Source: Streptomyces sp. WM6386 (lineage in GTDB: Bacteria; Actinomycetota; Actinomycetes; Streptomycetales; Streptomycetaceae). Taken from it: a DNA stretch of 64,000 bases. The notes under the pieces are model-generated. The model was not told the origin of the DNA, ran no database searches, and saw nothing but the letters and a program-made list of their open reading frames with translations. The position numbers and the translations under genes were made by a program. The DNA is taken from contig NZ_JXTE01000041.1 in the NCBI RefSeq assembly GCF_000972385.1, forward strand, positions 1-64,000. Reading direction: 5' to 3'. Position 1 is the stretch's first letter. Each line of letters begins with the position of its first letter. This document shows, piece by piece, positions 51,289 to 60,250 of this stretch.

Positions 51289-53553
51289 TCAGACAGGGAC
51301 GCGATCGCCCTCGTCGTCCCGCGCCGACTGCACCACGGCCTCGGGCGCCTCGTCGTGCGTGAGGTCCGGCAGCCGGTTCAGCCACTTCGGCAGATACCAG
51401 TTGCGCTCACCGAGCAGTGCCATGACCGCGGGCAGCAGCACACCCCGGATGATCGTCGCGTCGATGAGCACCGCGGCCGCCAGGCCCACACCCATCTGCT
51501 TCATGGACTGCATGGACAGCGTGCCGAAGATCCCGAACACGGCGACCATGATGACCGCGGCACTGGTGACGACACCGGCGGTGGTGACCACACCGTGCTG
51601 GATCGCGTCCTTCGTCGTACGGCCGCGCAGCCGGGCCTCGCGGATCCGGGAGACCACGAACACGTGGTAGTCCATCGACAGGCCGAACAGGATCACGAAG
51701 AGGAACAGCGGCAGCCAGCTGATGATGGCGCCCACACCCTCCGCGCCCACCAGGGACGCGCCCCAGCCGTGCTGGAAGACGGCGACGAGGATGCCGTACG
51801 CCGCACCCACCGACAGCAGGTTCAGCACGATCGAGGTGATCGCGATCGTCAGCGAGCGGAACGACAGCAGCATCAGCAGGAAGGCGAAGACCACGACGAA
51901 CGCGAAGACCGGGACGACCGCGCCGGTCAGCTGGTCGTTGAAGTCGTTCGAACCGGCCACCTGTCCGGTGATCGGCGCCTGCAGACCGTCCACCTTGCCG
52001 AGCGTGGCGGGCCGCACCTCGTCCCGCAGCTTCTCCAGGCTCTCGCCCGCCTTGTCGAGGTCGGAGCCGCCGACCAGCGGGACGTACACGAAGGCGAGGT
52101 TCTGCGCGTCGTGCAGCTTGATCTCCACCGGGCCGCGCGAGGCACCCGAGGCGATCGCCTCCTGCTTGAAGGCGGCCAGCGCGTTCGTCACCTCCGCAGC
52201 GTTGATGTCGTCCGCCTTGACGATCACCTCGGCGGGCTCCGAGCCGCCCGGGAAGGCCTCGTTGACCCGGTCGTAGGTCTGCACGATCGGCAGCGAGTCG
52301 CCGAACTCCTGGTCCAGCGTGAGGTTCTGGGTCTTCATGCCGACCGCGGGAGCCGCGATCGCGAGCAGCACACCGGCCGCGACGACGACCGAGACCATGG
52401 GACGCTTCAGCACGCCGCCGAGGACGGCCGTCCAGAACCGGCTCTCCCGGTTGACGCGCCCGCGGTTGCGGCGAAGGCGGCTCTCCGGGTGGAGGAAGGG
52501 GATCTTGCCCTTCTCGACCCGGTGGCCCAGCAGCGACAGCACCGCCGGCAGCACGGTCACCGAACCGACCATGGCGACAGCGACGACGATCAGCGAAGCC
52601 AGGCCCATCGCCTCGAAGTCGGCGATCCCCGTGAAGAGCATGCCGGCCATCGCCACACACACCGTGACACCGGAGACGATGATCGCGCGGCCACTGGTGG
52701 CGGCGGCTATGCGCAGGGCCGTCTCGGCGTCCCGGCCGGCCTCGCGCTCCTCGCGCTCACGGCGCAGATAGAACAGGCAGTAGTCGACGCCGACGGCCAG
52801 ACCGACCAGCAGCATCACCGAGTTGGCGACATCGCCCATCGGCATCACATGGCTGACGATGCCCATCAGACCCATCGTCGCCATGATCGCGGTGATCGCC
52901 AGCAGCACCGGCACCAGCGCCGCCACCAGGGCACCGAAGGCCACGAGCAGAATGCCGAGGGCCACGGGCAGGGCGGAGTACTCGGCCTTCTCGAAGTCGT
53001 CGCCGAACGCGTCGTCGAACGTCTTCTGCATGCTGGCGCTGCCGATCTCCTCGATCCGTACCGAGGAGTGGTCCTGCTGCACCTTCTTGACCGCGTTCAG
53101 CACCGGCTCGACCCGCTCGGCCGCGGTCTCCGCGTCGCCGCGCATGTCGAACTGCACCAGCGCGCTGCGGCCGTCCTTCGAGATCGTGTCGGCGGTGTAC
53201 GGCGACTGGACGTCCGTGACCTTCCCGGTCGCGTCGACGGCCTTGACGACCGCGTCCACGGCGGCCCGGAACTCGGCGTCCGTCGCCGTCAGCCCGCTGC
53301 CCTTCGCCTGGACGAGGACCGTCTCACCGGCCGGTTCCTCGATGTCGGCGTCCTTGATGATCGTCGCGGCGGTGTGCGTCTCGCCCTTCAGGCCTTCGCT
53401 CTCGTCGACGTCGACCCGGCCCGCCGCCGAACCGAGTCCCATCGCCAGGACCACGAACAGCACCCAGATGCCGACCGCCGCCCAGCGATGCCGGGCGCTC
53501 CAGCCGCCGGCCCGGGCCGCGAGGCCCCGCACGCGTGTTTCTCCGTTCCCCAT
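51289..53553 (-). CDS. MMPL-family RND-type membrane transporter
   Basis: 754 aa from ATG 53553 (MGNGETRVRGLAARAGGW). Twelve predicted helices in the RND layout: one helix (about 20-40), a large extracellular loop, five helices (about 185-350), a second large loop, and five more. MMPL motifs SVMLLVGLAVGVDYCLFYLRREREE and LFVILFGLSMDYHVFVVSRIREA contain the proton-relay Asp-Tyr pairs. Exports lipids, siderophores or hydrophobic compounds in relatives; the substrate here is unknown. AAGGGGG precedes the start. Divergent from a DUF1697 gene across 254 bp. Confidence 0.92.
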   Translation of the reverse strand: MGNGETRVRGLAARAGGWSARHRWAAVGIWVLFVVLAMGLGSAAGRVDVDESEGLKGETHTAATIIKDADIEEPAGETVLVQAKGSGLTATDAEFRAAVDAVVKAVDATGKVTDVQSPYTADTISKDGRSALVQFDMRGDAETAAERVEPVLNAVKKVQQDHSSVRIEEIGSASMQKTFDDAFGDDFEKAEYSALPVALGILLVAFGALVAALVPVLLAITAIMATMGLMGIVSHVMPMGDVANSVMLLVGLAVGVDYCLFYLRREREEREAGRDAETALRIAAATSGRAIIVSGVTVCVAMAGMLFTGIADFEAMGLASLIVVAVAMVGSVTVLPAVLSLLGHRVEKGKIPFLHPESRLRRNRGRVNRESRFWTAVLGGVLKRPMVSVVVAAGVLLAIAAPAVGMKTQNLTLDQEFGDSLPIVQTYDRVNEAFPGGSEPAEVIVKADDINAAEVTNALAAFKQEAIASGASRGPVEIKLHDAQNLAFVYVPLVGGSDLDKAGESLEKLRDEVRPATLGKVDGLQAPITGQVAGSNDFNDQLTGAVVPVFAFVVVFAFLLMLLSFRSLTIAITSIVLNLLSVGAAYGILVAVFQHGWGASLVGAEGVGAIISWLPLFLFVILFGLSMDYHVFVVSRIREARLRGRTTKDAIQHGVVTTAGVVTSAAVIMVAVFGIFGTLSMQSMKQMGVGLAAAVLIDATIIRGVLLPAVMALLGERNWYLPKWLNRLPDLTHDEAPEAVVQSARDDEGDRVPV

Positions 53554-53717
53554 GACGGGCTTGCCCCCTTGATCGACGTGACGGCCCCCTGCCGCCACCA
53601 GACGATGGCGACCCGTGCCGCACACCGTTCGATTCGAAGGTATGGCGCGGATAAAGCCATCTCGTCGTTCTGCCTGGTGAAGTGAGGTGGGCGGGATCGT
53701 CCGCTCGGACCCCCCGG

Positions 53718-53741
53718 ACCCTCCTCACTGAGGAGGAGGGT
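53718..53741. promoter_or_regulatory. inverted repeat between MMPL and DUF1697 genes
   Basis: ACCCTCCTC-ACTGAG-GAGGAGGGT, 9-bp perfect arms with a 6-bp spacer, followed by TGACCC. It lies between divergent genes, so an operator is more likely than a terminator. Confidence 0.45.
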
Positions 53742-53807
53742 GACCCTTACACCTAACGGCGGCTCTGCGGGGAGGCCATCGGGGAGAGGCCGCCCTAGGG
53801 TGTGCCC

Positions 53808-54353
53808 ATGACGACGTATGCGGCGCTGTTGCGCGGGATCAATGTGGGCGGAGCCAAGAAGGTCCCGATGGCGGAGCTCCGCACGCTGCTGGAGGGCCTG
53901 GGGCACGGCGGAGTGCGCACGTACCTCCAGAGCGGCCAGGCCGTGTTCACCAGCGACCACGGCGACGAGCGGTCCCTCGCCGCCGAGCTCACGGCCGCGG
54001 TCGAGAAGCACTTCGGGTTCTCGGTCGACGTGATCGTCCGCGACCACGCCTACCTCACCGCCGTCGCCGACAACTGCCCGTTCCCGGCAGCGGAGTTGGA
54101 GGCCAAGCAGCTCCACGTCACCTACTTCTCCGAAGCCGTAGACGCGGACCGCTTCGCCGCCATCGACCAAGGCACCTTCCTCCCGGAGGAGTTCAAGCTC
54201 GGCAACCGCGCCCTGTACCTGTACACGCCAGTCGGCCTCGGCCGCTCCAAGCTCGCCGAACAGCTCTCCAGACCGCGCGTGAACAAGGGCCTGATCGCCA
54301 CCACCCGCAACTGGAACACCGTCGTCAAGCTGGTGGAGATGACCGCAGAGTGA
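53808..54353 (+). CDS. DUF1697 family protein
   Basis: 181 aa. Start ATG 53808 (a GTG at 53802 is also in frame). DUF1697 hallmarks: YAALLRGINVGGAKKVPMAELRTLLEGLG at the N-terminus, VRTYLQSGQAVF, and the C-terminal NWNTVVKLVEM. Small cytosolic alpha/beta protein of unknown function, widespread in bacteria. The 3' end overlaps the convergent transglutaminase-like gene by 29 bp. Confidence 0.9.
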   Translation: MTTYAALLRGINVGGAKKVPMAELRTLLEGLGHGGVRTYLQSGQAVFTSDHGDERSLAAELTAAVEKHFGFSVDVIVRDHAYLTAVADNCPFPAAELEAKQLHVTYFSEAVDADRFAAIDQGTFLPEEFKLGNRALYLYTPVGLGRSKLAEQLSRPRVNKGLIATTRNWNTVVKLVEMTAE

Positions 54354-55173
54354 CCTGCCGTACGCCGCGATAGGTGGTGTACGAGGTGATCGTGCCCGGC
54401 ACGATCAGCCGCGGGTCGTCGCCGGCCACCTCGCCCGCGGCGACCGCGTCCATCAGGGCGAGGTCCTCGGCGGTTAGGTCCGCGTCGTCCATGATCTGCC
54501 GCGGGCCCCAGCCGTCCCAGGGGAGCGGTTCGACCCCGTTCAGGGCCGCCAGGTCCTGCAGGAGCCGCGCCCGGACGTACCACAGCCCCCTCAGGTGCTC
54601 GATCGGGCTGAAGCCGCACGTGCGGGGGTCGATCCGACCCTTACGGCAGGTCCGCCAGACGTTCGCCGCGACGAGGAAACGGTCCCGTGGCACGTCCAGC
54701 GGATCGAAGGGCACGTCGTACGACTCGTGCAGTATCTGTGGGTCCACCAGCCGCCAACTCCCGTCCGGCAGACGGTACTCGCTGACCCAGTGGCACTCGT
54801 GGAAGCCCGCCACGAAGTAGGTCGCGAAGCCGCCGCGGATCCGCGAGGGCGTCCCCGTCGCCCGGAGCAGCGAGCAGTGCAGCAGGGCGAAGTCCCGGCA
54901 GGTGCCCACGAACCGGCCCCCGGGCGCCCGCGACTCGGTCAGCGGGGCGTCGCCGCGCTCCCGCAGGATCCGCAGGAGCTCGCCGGCGTACCGCGACTCC
55001 GCGTCCCCGTGCAGCCGTTGCTCGGGGACCGCGTAGCCAAGGCGCTCGCACTCGCCCCGATGGATGATCAGGTTCCTTGTCAGGTGGGCCAGTTCGGCCG
55101 GACCGTGCGGCAGCTCGCCGATGTCCAGGTCGCCCGGGTCGCTGAACACCGTCTGCCTCAGGTAGTCGTCCAT
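54325..55173 (-). CDS. transglutaminase-like protein
   Basis: 282 aa; ATG 55173 has GAGGG 9 nt upstream. A transglutaminase-core domain with the expected triad: Cys in FVGTCRDFALLHCSLLRATG, His in FHECHWVSEYRL and Asp in WRLVDPQ. No signal peptide or membrane helix. Members act as peptidases or amidases on peptide-like substrates; no specific role can be given. The 3' end overlaps DUF1697 by 29 bp; divergent from the reductase gene with a 56-bp gap. Confidence 0.85.
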   Translation of the reverse strand: MDDYLRQTVFSDPGDLDIGELPHGPAELAHLTRNLIIHRGECERLGYAVPEQRLHGDAESRYAGELLRILRERGDAPLTESRAPGGRFVGTCRDFALLHCSLLRATGTPSRIRGGFATYFVAGFHECHWVSEYRLPDGSWRLVDPQILHESYDVPFDPLDVPRDRFLVAANVWRTCRKGRIDPRTCGFSPIEHLRGLWYVRARLLQDLAALNGVEPLPWDGWGPRQIMDDADLTAEDLALMDAVAAGEVAGDDPRLIVPGTITSYTTYRGVRQVTLRSSPPA

Positions 55174-55229
55174 GGCCGCGACCCTCGGCCTTTACCCAAG
55201 GACAAGGTCAAGCGTGCGAGGCTCGTCCC

Positions 55230-56237
55230 ATGCGTTACATCATCATCGGAGCAGGGGCGGTCGGCGGTACGGTCGGTGGGCGGCTCGCGGGGGCGGGGCA
55301 TGAGGTCGTGCTGGTCGCGCGCGGCGCCCATCGCGCGGCACTGGAGGACGGCGGGCTGCGGCTCAGGGTGCCGGAGGGCGAGCTGACGTACCGGCTGCCG
55401 GTCGTCGAGGGACCCGCCGGGCTCGGCGAGCTGCGCGCCGACGACGTGCTCGTCCTCGCCGTGAAGACCCAGGACAGCGCGGCCGCCCTGCAGACCTGGG
55501 GCCCGGCACCGGTCGCGGGCGGCGGTACGGCGGCCGAGCGGCTGCCGCTCCTCTGCGCCCAGAACGGGGTGGAGAGCCAGCGGCTCGCCCTGCGGGTCTT
55601 CCGGAACGTGTACGGAGTCTGCGTATGGCTGCCCTGCACCTACATCGAACCGGGCGTCGTCAGCGCCGCCGGCAGTCCGCTCACCGGCATCCTCCACCTC
55701 GGCCGGTACCCGCACGGCACCGACGAGACCGCCCGGCGGGTCGCCGCCGACCTGGAGAAGTCGCACTTCGAAGCGCCCGTCACGCAGGACGTGGCGCGCT
55801 GGCAGTACGCCAAGCTGCTGGCCAACCTCGGGAACGCGCTGGAGGCCGTCACCGGGCCGATGGAGAGCACGGAGGCGGTGGCGCTCTTCGAGCGGGTGAA
55901 GGCCGAGGGCGCGGCCGTCCTCGCAGCCGCCGGGATCCCGTACGCGGGCACCGAGGAGCAGAAGGCGGTCCGCGGCGACAAGGTCTTCCTCGCCCCGCTC
56001 CACGGCACCCCGCGCGGCGGCGGCTCCTCCTGGCAGTCCCTCACCCGCGGCACCGGCACCATCGAGGCCGACTACCTCAACGGCGAGATCGCCCTCCTCG
56101 GCCGCCTCCACGGCGTACCGACCCCGCTCAACGACCTGCTCCAGCGCCTCGCCAACACCTTCGCCCGCCAGCGCCGGGCGGCGGGGTCGATGCCGGTGGC
56201 CGAGCTGATGCGGCTGGCCGACGACGCGCAGCGCTGA
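55230..56237 (+). CDS. ketopantoate-reductase-family (ApbA/PanE-like) oxidoreductase
   Basis: 335 aa. NAD(P)-binding glycine motif MRYIIIGAGAVGGTVGGRLAGAGHEV, then VLAVKTQDSAAAL and CAQNGVESQRLA. The C-terminal domain begins with WQYAKLLANLGNALEA (catalytic Lys) and has the SSWQSLTRGTGTIEADYLNGEI segment (Glu, Asn). These are the family positions for 2-dehydropantoate reduction, but many paralogues act on other 2-oxo acids. Cytosolic. Converges on the MFS gene with a 48-bp gap. Confidence 0.87.
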   Translation: MRYIIIGAGAVGGTVGGRLAGAGHEVVLVARGAHRAALEDGGLRLRVPEGELTYRLPVVEGPAGLGELRADDVLVLAVKTQDSAAALQTWGPAPVAGGGTAAERLPLLCAQNGVESQRLALRVFRNVYGVCVWLPCTYIEPGVVSAAGSPLTGILHLGRYPHGTDETARRVAADLEKSHFEAPVTQDVARWQYAKLLANLGNALEAVTGPMESTEAVALFERVKAEGAAVLAAAGIPYAGTEEQKAVRGDKVFLAPLHGTPRGGGSSWQSLTRGTGTIEADYLNGEIALLGRLHGVPTPLNDLLQRLANTFARQRRAAGSMPVAELMRLADDAQR

Positions 56238-56285
56238 ACACCGAGCAGTGCCGCGCGACCCTTCGACCGGTACAGGAGAGGTACG

Positions 56286-57569
56286 TCAGCTCTTGTCGCC
56301 GCGCCACTCGCCGTTGCGCTGCGCCCAGCGGACGGCGGGTGCCACCGCCAGCCCCGCGGCCGCGAACAGCACGCCGAGCAGCACCCAGCCCGCCGAACCG
56401 TGCTGGATCGCGGTCACCGTGACCAGCGCGGGGCCGGCCATCATGCCCGCCGACGTGCCCGCGCCGAACACCCCCTGGTACACGCCGTGGGCACGGGAGT
56501 CGGCGAGCTCGTAGCCGAGCGTCCAGCCGCCCGCCGCGGACAGCACCTCGGCGAAGACCTGCACCACCGCGCCGACACTCAGCGCGAGCACCGCCCACAC
56601 CGGCGACAGGCCCGCCGACAGCGCGTACACCGCACAAGCCGCCGCGAGCAGCAGCCCCGAGAAGCCCATCGCCCGCACCGCGGACGGGACTTGGGACGCC
56701 CGGCGGGCCACCCGCACCTGGAGCAGGGCCACCAGCACACAGTTGAGGATCATCAGCAGGGCCGCCGTCCAGCGCGGCGCCTCGGTCCGCTCGACGATCC
56801 ACAGCGGCAACCCGACCTCGCTCAGCGTGTACTGCGCCACCAGGATCGCGTTCAGCACGGTCACCCCGAGGAACGGCAGGTCGCGCACCGCCCGCCAGCG
56901 GTCGGCGGCCGGGGCACCCTGCGCATGGGCCGTCCGCTCCAGGGCGTGCGGTGCCAGCGGCAGCCGGGGGAGCAGCAGGGCGGGGCCCGCGAGCGACAGA
57001 GCGTTGACCACGATCACCGTCATATAGGCGCCACGGGTGTCGAGTTGGAGGGCGATCGCGCCGAACACGCCGCCCACGCCCATGAAGACGTTCGTCACCA
57101 TCCGCAGATAGGCCCGCGCCTCCACCCGGGTCGCCGCGGGCAGCACATCGGCGTAGATCGCGCCCTGCACCCCGCGGCTCGCCATCTGCAGCCCCGTCGC
57201 GCAGACCACCGCGACAAGGAACCCGACATACGACTGCACCAGGACGTACGCGACCGTCGCCACCCCCGTCCCCGCCCACAGCCACGCCCCCACCTGCCGG
57301 GCGCCCCACCGGTCCGCGGCCCGCCCCGCCGGCACCCCGGCCGCCACCCCGACCAGGCCCGCGCCCGTCATCCCGAGGCCCACCGAGGTCGCGTCGAGGC
57401 CGACGATGCGGGTGAAATAGAGGACGCCGAGCGGGAAGTAGAGCCCGTTGCCGAGGGAGTTGACGGCGGTGAGCAGGGCGGCCCGGCGCAGCGTCGGATC
57501 GGTGGGCAGCCGCGAGGGACGCAGCTCCTGGCCGGTGGAGGCGGGCACGGCGGCGGGTGTCGTGGTCAT
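56286..57569 (-). CDS. MFS transporter, probable drug exporter
   Basis: 427 aa from ATG 57569 with GGTGGGAT 8 nt upstream. Twelve hydrophobic helices; the conserved loop after helix 2 is GRAADRWGARQVG, matching the G-x-x-x-D-R-x-G-R/A-R pattern. Divergent from an ArsR-type regulator with only 56 bp between starts, a common exporter-regulator arrangement. Substrate unknown. Confidence 0.88.
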   Translation of the reverse strand: MTTTPAAVPASTGQELRPSRLPTDPTLRRAALLTAVNSLGNGLYFPLGVLYFTRIVGLDATSVGLGMTGAGLVGVAAGVPAGRAADRWGARQVGAWLWAGTGVATVAYVLVQSYVGFLVAVVCATGLQMASRGVQGAIYADVLPAATRVEARAYLRMVTNVFMGVGGVFGAIALQLDTRGAYMTVIVVNALSLAGPALLLPRLPLAPHALERTAHAQGAPAADRWRAVRDLPFLGVTVLNAILVAQYTLSEVGLPLWIVERTEAPRWTAALLMILNCVLVALLQVRVARRASQVPSAVRAMGFSGLLLAAACAVYALSAGLSPVWAVLALSVGAVVQVFAEVLSAAGGWTLGYELADSRAHGVYQGVFGAGTSAGMMAGPALVTVTAIQHGSAGWVLLGVLFAAAGLAVAPAVRWAQRNGEWRGDKS

Positions 57570-57603
57570 GCGGACATCCCACCCGGCGGCCGGCCCGCGC
57601 CGA

Positions 57604-57630
57604 CAATGATTTAGCGTGGTGCTCAATGAT
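57604..57630. promoter_or_regulatory. direct repeat CAATGAT at 20-bp distance
   Basis: CAATGAT at 57604-57610 and again at 57624-57630, two helical turns apart, in the 56-bp MFS/ArsR divergent promoter and running over the regulator's ATG. Candidate autoregulatory operator. Confidence 0.45.
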
Positions 57631-58693
57631 CGAGTTCCGCTTCGAGGTCGGCGACCTCGCCACCACCTCCTTCGCGTACTCCCCGCTCCAGGAGACGGTG
57701 TTCTCGCTGCGCTGTCTGCACGACCCCGCCCGCTACCCGCACCACCGGCCGTGGCTGCGCCTGATGCGCCCCCGCCTCGCAGGCCTCGACCACGAACTCC
57801 TCACCGCCCTCACCACCCCCTGGCTGTGGGTGCCGGACTTCCTCACCCCGCGCCCCGACCGGGCCCGCCCCGTCTTCGCGGACGAACTGGACCGGGTCCG
57901 CCGTACGCCCCGGCACGTTCTGGAGACCGACTTCCGTGCCGCCTACCGGACCGAGGACGCGCTGCCGCCCGTCGTCGCCCGGGGGCTCGCCGAACCGGAG
58001 GCCTTCCTCGCCCGGGTCACGGACGCACTCGCCGCCTACTGGCACACCTGCCTGGTCACCGACTGGTGGCCCCGCGTGCAGAGCATCCTGGAGGCCGATC
58101 TCGCCCACTACGGACGGGTGTTGGCGGAGCACGGTGCCGGCGCGATGTTCGAGGACCTCGACCGGAGACTCTCCTGGACCGACGGCCGACTGACGCTGTC
58201 CACACAGGACTTCATGCAGCAGGCGCCGTGGGGCGACACCAGCATCGCGGGGCGCGGCCTCGTGCTGCTGCCGACCATGTTCGCCCGCGGCGCCCAGCCC
58301 CTGATCGACCCCAACCGCCCGCCGACGCTCGTCTACCCGGCCCGCGGCCGCGCCACTCTCTCCGAAAAACCGCCCCCGGTCACCGACGACGCCCTGGCAC
58401 GTCTGCTGGGCCGCCCGCGAGCCGGACTCCTGCTGCTCCTGTCGGAACCCGCCTCGACGACCGAGCTGGCCCACCGCCTGGACGTCACCCCGGGCGCGGT
58501 GAGCCAGCATCTCGCGGTGCTCTACGACGCGGGACTGCTCAGCAGGACGCGCAGCGGGAGGGTCGTACGGTACGGGCGGACAGCCCTGGGGGACGAACTG
58601 TGCCGTCAGCGCGAGCGACCTGTGCCAAGGCGATTGACTCCTCTGGCAGCGACTCACCTGAACTCCGGGACAAACAGCGCTGGTTGTCCCTAG
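57626..58693 (+). CDS. ArsR-type winged-helix regulator with N-terminal DUF5937-like domain
   Basis: 355 aa. A large N-terminal domain (1-250; MIEFRFEVGDLATTSFAYSPLQETVFSLRCL) of the type that precedes ArsR helix-turn-helix units in actinobacteria, then the winged helix (about 265-335: LLLLLSEPASTTELAHRLDVTPGAVSQHLAVLYDAGLLSRTRSGRVVRYGRT). The N-terminal domain probably senses a small molecule. Divergent from the MFS exporter and likely its repressor. No obvious Shine-Dalgarno sequence before the ATG. Confidence 0.88.
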   Translation: MIEFRFEVGDLATTSFAYSPLQETVFSLRCLHDPARYPHHRPWLRLMRPRLAGLDHELLTALTTPWLWVPDFLTPRPDRARPVFADELDRVRRTPRHVLETDFRAAYRTEDALPPVVARGLAEPEAFLARVTDALAAYWHTCLVTDWWPRVQSILEADLAHYGRVLAEHGAGAMFEDLDRRLSWTDGRLTLSTQDFMQQAPWGDTSIAGRGLVLLPTMFARGAQPLIDPNRPPTLVYPARGRATLSEKPPPVTDDALARLLGRPRAGLLLLLSEPASTTELAHRLDVTPGAVSQHLAVLYDAGLLSRTRSGRVVRYGRTALGDELCRQRERPVPRRLTPLAATHLNSGTNSAGCP

Positions 58694-58730
58694 GGTGAAA
58701 GCCGCGAGGACGGCGGGAGGGCAGGTCAGA

Positions 58731-60224
58731 GTGGTCGGCAGGGCGTTACCTTCGTTGCCGCAGTACCGGAAGGACGGTGTGACCCGGCGGCTGTGCGCGT
58801 CGGCTCACCTCGACGACGACTTCGCCCACCAGGTCGACCGTGACCTCACCGGCGACCGACTGAACGCGATCGGGCTGACCCTGGGCGTGAACTTCGTGGC
58901 CCTCGCCCGACACGCGCGCGTAGCCGTTCGCCGCCGCGCCGCGCTCGACCGCCAAATGACCGTACTCGGCGGCGTGTTGGTGGTCGCCCTGCTGGTTGTC
59001 CTCGGAGGACTGGTCAGCGGTCATGGTGCAGTCGCCCAGAGCGGGATCTACAGCCTGCTCGGCGTCCTCGCGGTCGCGTGGTGGCTGGTCCACCGCGCGG
59101 AGTCCCAAGCCCGTTCAGCGACGCAGCAGGTGTTCCGGGACCCGGACAAGTCGGAGAAGCTCGCTCCCCCCGTGGAACCCGAGGCCGAGGCCTGGCTGCA
59201 CGAACTCAAACGTGCCAACGTCCTGCCCTACGCCGACGCGGCCGCCCTCGACAACCCGTTCGTGGGCAGCGGCCACGAGCTCAGGGAAGTCGTCTGGCAG
59301 CCCATCGACGTCAGCAAGCCCGCCGATGCGCCCGGCGGTGGCAAGCTCCAGATGCGCCCCTTCGACGCCATCGACCTCCACACGTACGTGGCCCGTCAGA
59401 TGGAGAGCATCTCGGGCCTGGACGGCCTGCGCGCCAGGAACAGGCTCTACGTCCTCGCCAGCCACGCGTACATGCTTCAGGATCTGGTTCCCGACCGCAC
59501 CCGCCGACCGTGCGCCCAGATTCCCAAGCAACTTGTCCAAGCGGGCCTGCAGAGCCCCGGCGCCGCCATGCGGACCCACCTGTGCCTGGAACGGGTCGGC
59601 GAAGGCGGACGGCTCATCGTCTCCATGTACCTGCGGGCGATCCTCAACCACCCCAGCCTGACCTGGGAAGTCGCCGTCTACGCGATCCCGCCGCTCGGCG
59701 CCCGCTTCTACCGGCTGGACCGGCTTCCGGTAGCCCCCTTCGACCGCTGGTGGAGCCTCGTCAGGTACGCCACCTCACACACCTGGCCCGAACTGCGCGG
59801 TGCCCCGCGACGCATCCGGGAGCGGGGCCGTGCACGGCGGCGTTCCGAGAAGTTCCTGAAGAAGGTGCGCCGGGACATTACCGACCAGCATGTGATCTAC
59901 GACTACGGTGCCCCCGACAGCCTGCGCGAGAGGATCGGCGACTGGGAACAAGCGGGCTACAACGAGCGCACCGACGCGGCCGACTTCCTGAACCGGCTTC
60001 AGCAGGGCGTCCTCATAGCGACCGAGCGCTTCCTCAAGGACCACAACGTCGACACCAGCTCGTTCGACAAGGCCCAGCAGGTCATCAACACGCAGACCTA
60101 CAACATCAACAACGTCAACGGCCCCAGCAACATCGGCCCCGGCGGCCAGATCAACCATCCGAACCAACCACAGGGGAGTGGGCCTTCGGGGCCGGGTGGC
60201 GGGGCGCCGCCCAACAATCCCTGA
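58731..60224 (+). CDS. two-TM protein of unknown function with C-terminal Asn/Gly-rich motif
   Basis: 497 aa from GTG 58731, with GGGAGGG (58715-58721) 9 nt upstream; an in-frame GTG at 58695 is the alternative. Codon 6 is TTA (58746-58748), rare in this genus. Helical N-terminal 75 residues, two membrane helices (about 80-100 and 107-125), then a large cytoplasmic alpha/beta domain with no motif I recognise (IDLHTYVARQMESISGLDGLRARNR; RRDITDQHVIYDYGAPDSLRERIGDW). The C-terminus has TYNINNVNGPSNIGPGGQI (60096-60152) and a disordered Pro/Gly tail. The same motif opens the next protein, 26 bp downstream. No known family identified. Confidence 0.75.
   Translation: MVGRALPSLPQYRKDGVTRRLCASAHLDDDFAHQVDRDLTGDRLNAIGLTLGVNFVALARHARVAVRRRAALDRQMTVLGGVLVVALLVVLGGLVSGHGAVAQSGIYSLLGVLAVAWWLVHRAESQARSATQQVFRDPDKSEKLAPPVEPEAEAWLHELKRANVLPYADAAALDNPFVGSGHELREVVWQPIDVSKPADAPGGGKLQMRPFDAIDLHTYVARQMESISGLDGLRARNRLYVLASHAYMLQDLVPDRTRRPCAQIPKQLVQAGLQSPGAAMRTHLCLERVGEGGRLIVSMYLRAILNHPSLTWEVAVYAIPPLGARFYRLDRLPVAPFDRWWSLVRYATSHTWPELRGAPRRIRERGRARRRSEKFLKKVRRDITDQHVIYDYGAPDSLRERIGDWEQAGYNERTDAADFLNRLQQGVLIATERFLKDHNVDTSSFDKAQQVINTQTYNINNVNGPSNIGPGGQINHPNQPQGSGPSGPGGGAPPNNP
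60096..60152 (+). other. 19-residue Asn/Gly-rich motif, C-terminal copy
   Basis: Encodes TYNINNVNGPSNIGPGGQI. It matches the N-terminal copy in the next gene at 17 of 19 residues, and the DNA is also highly similar. Alternating polar/aliphatic pattern with Asn and Gly resembles amyloid-type signalling motifs; that reading is inference. Confidence 0.85.
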
Positions 60225-60250
60225 ACCGGGCCCGGAACCGGAGTAGTCAC

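Noticed and set aside
53718..53741. Inverted repeat as an intrinsic terminator
   Set aside because: It lies between divergent, not convergent, genes and lacks a T tract; kept as a possible operator.
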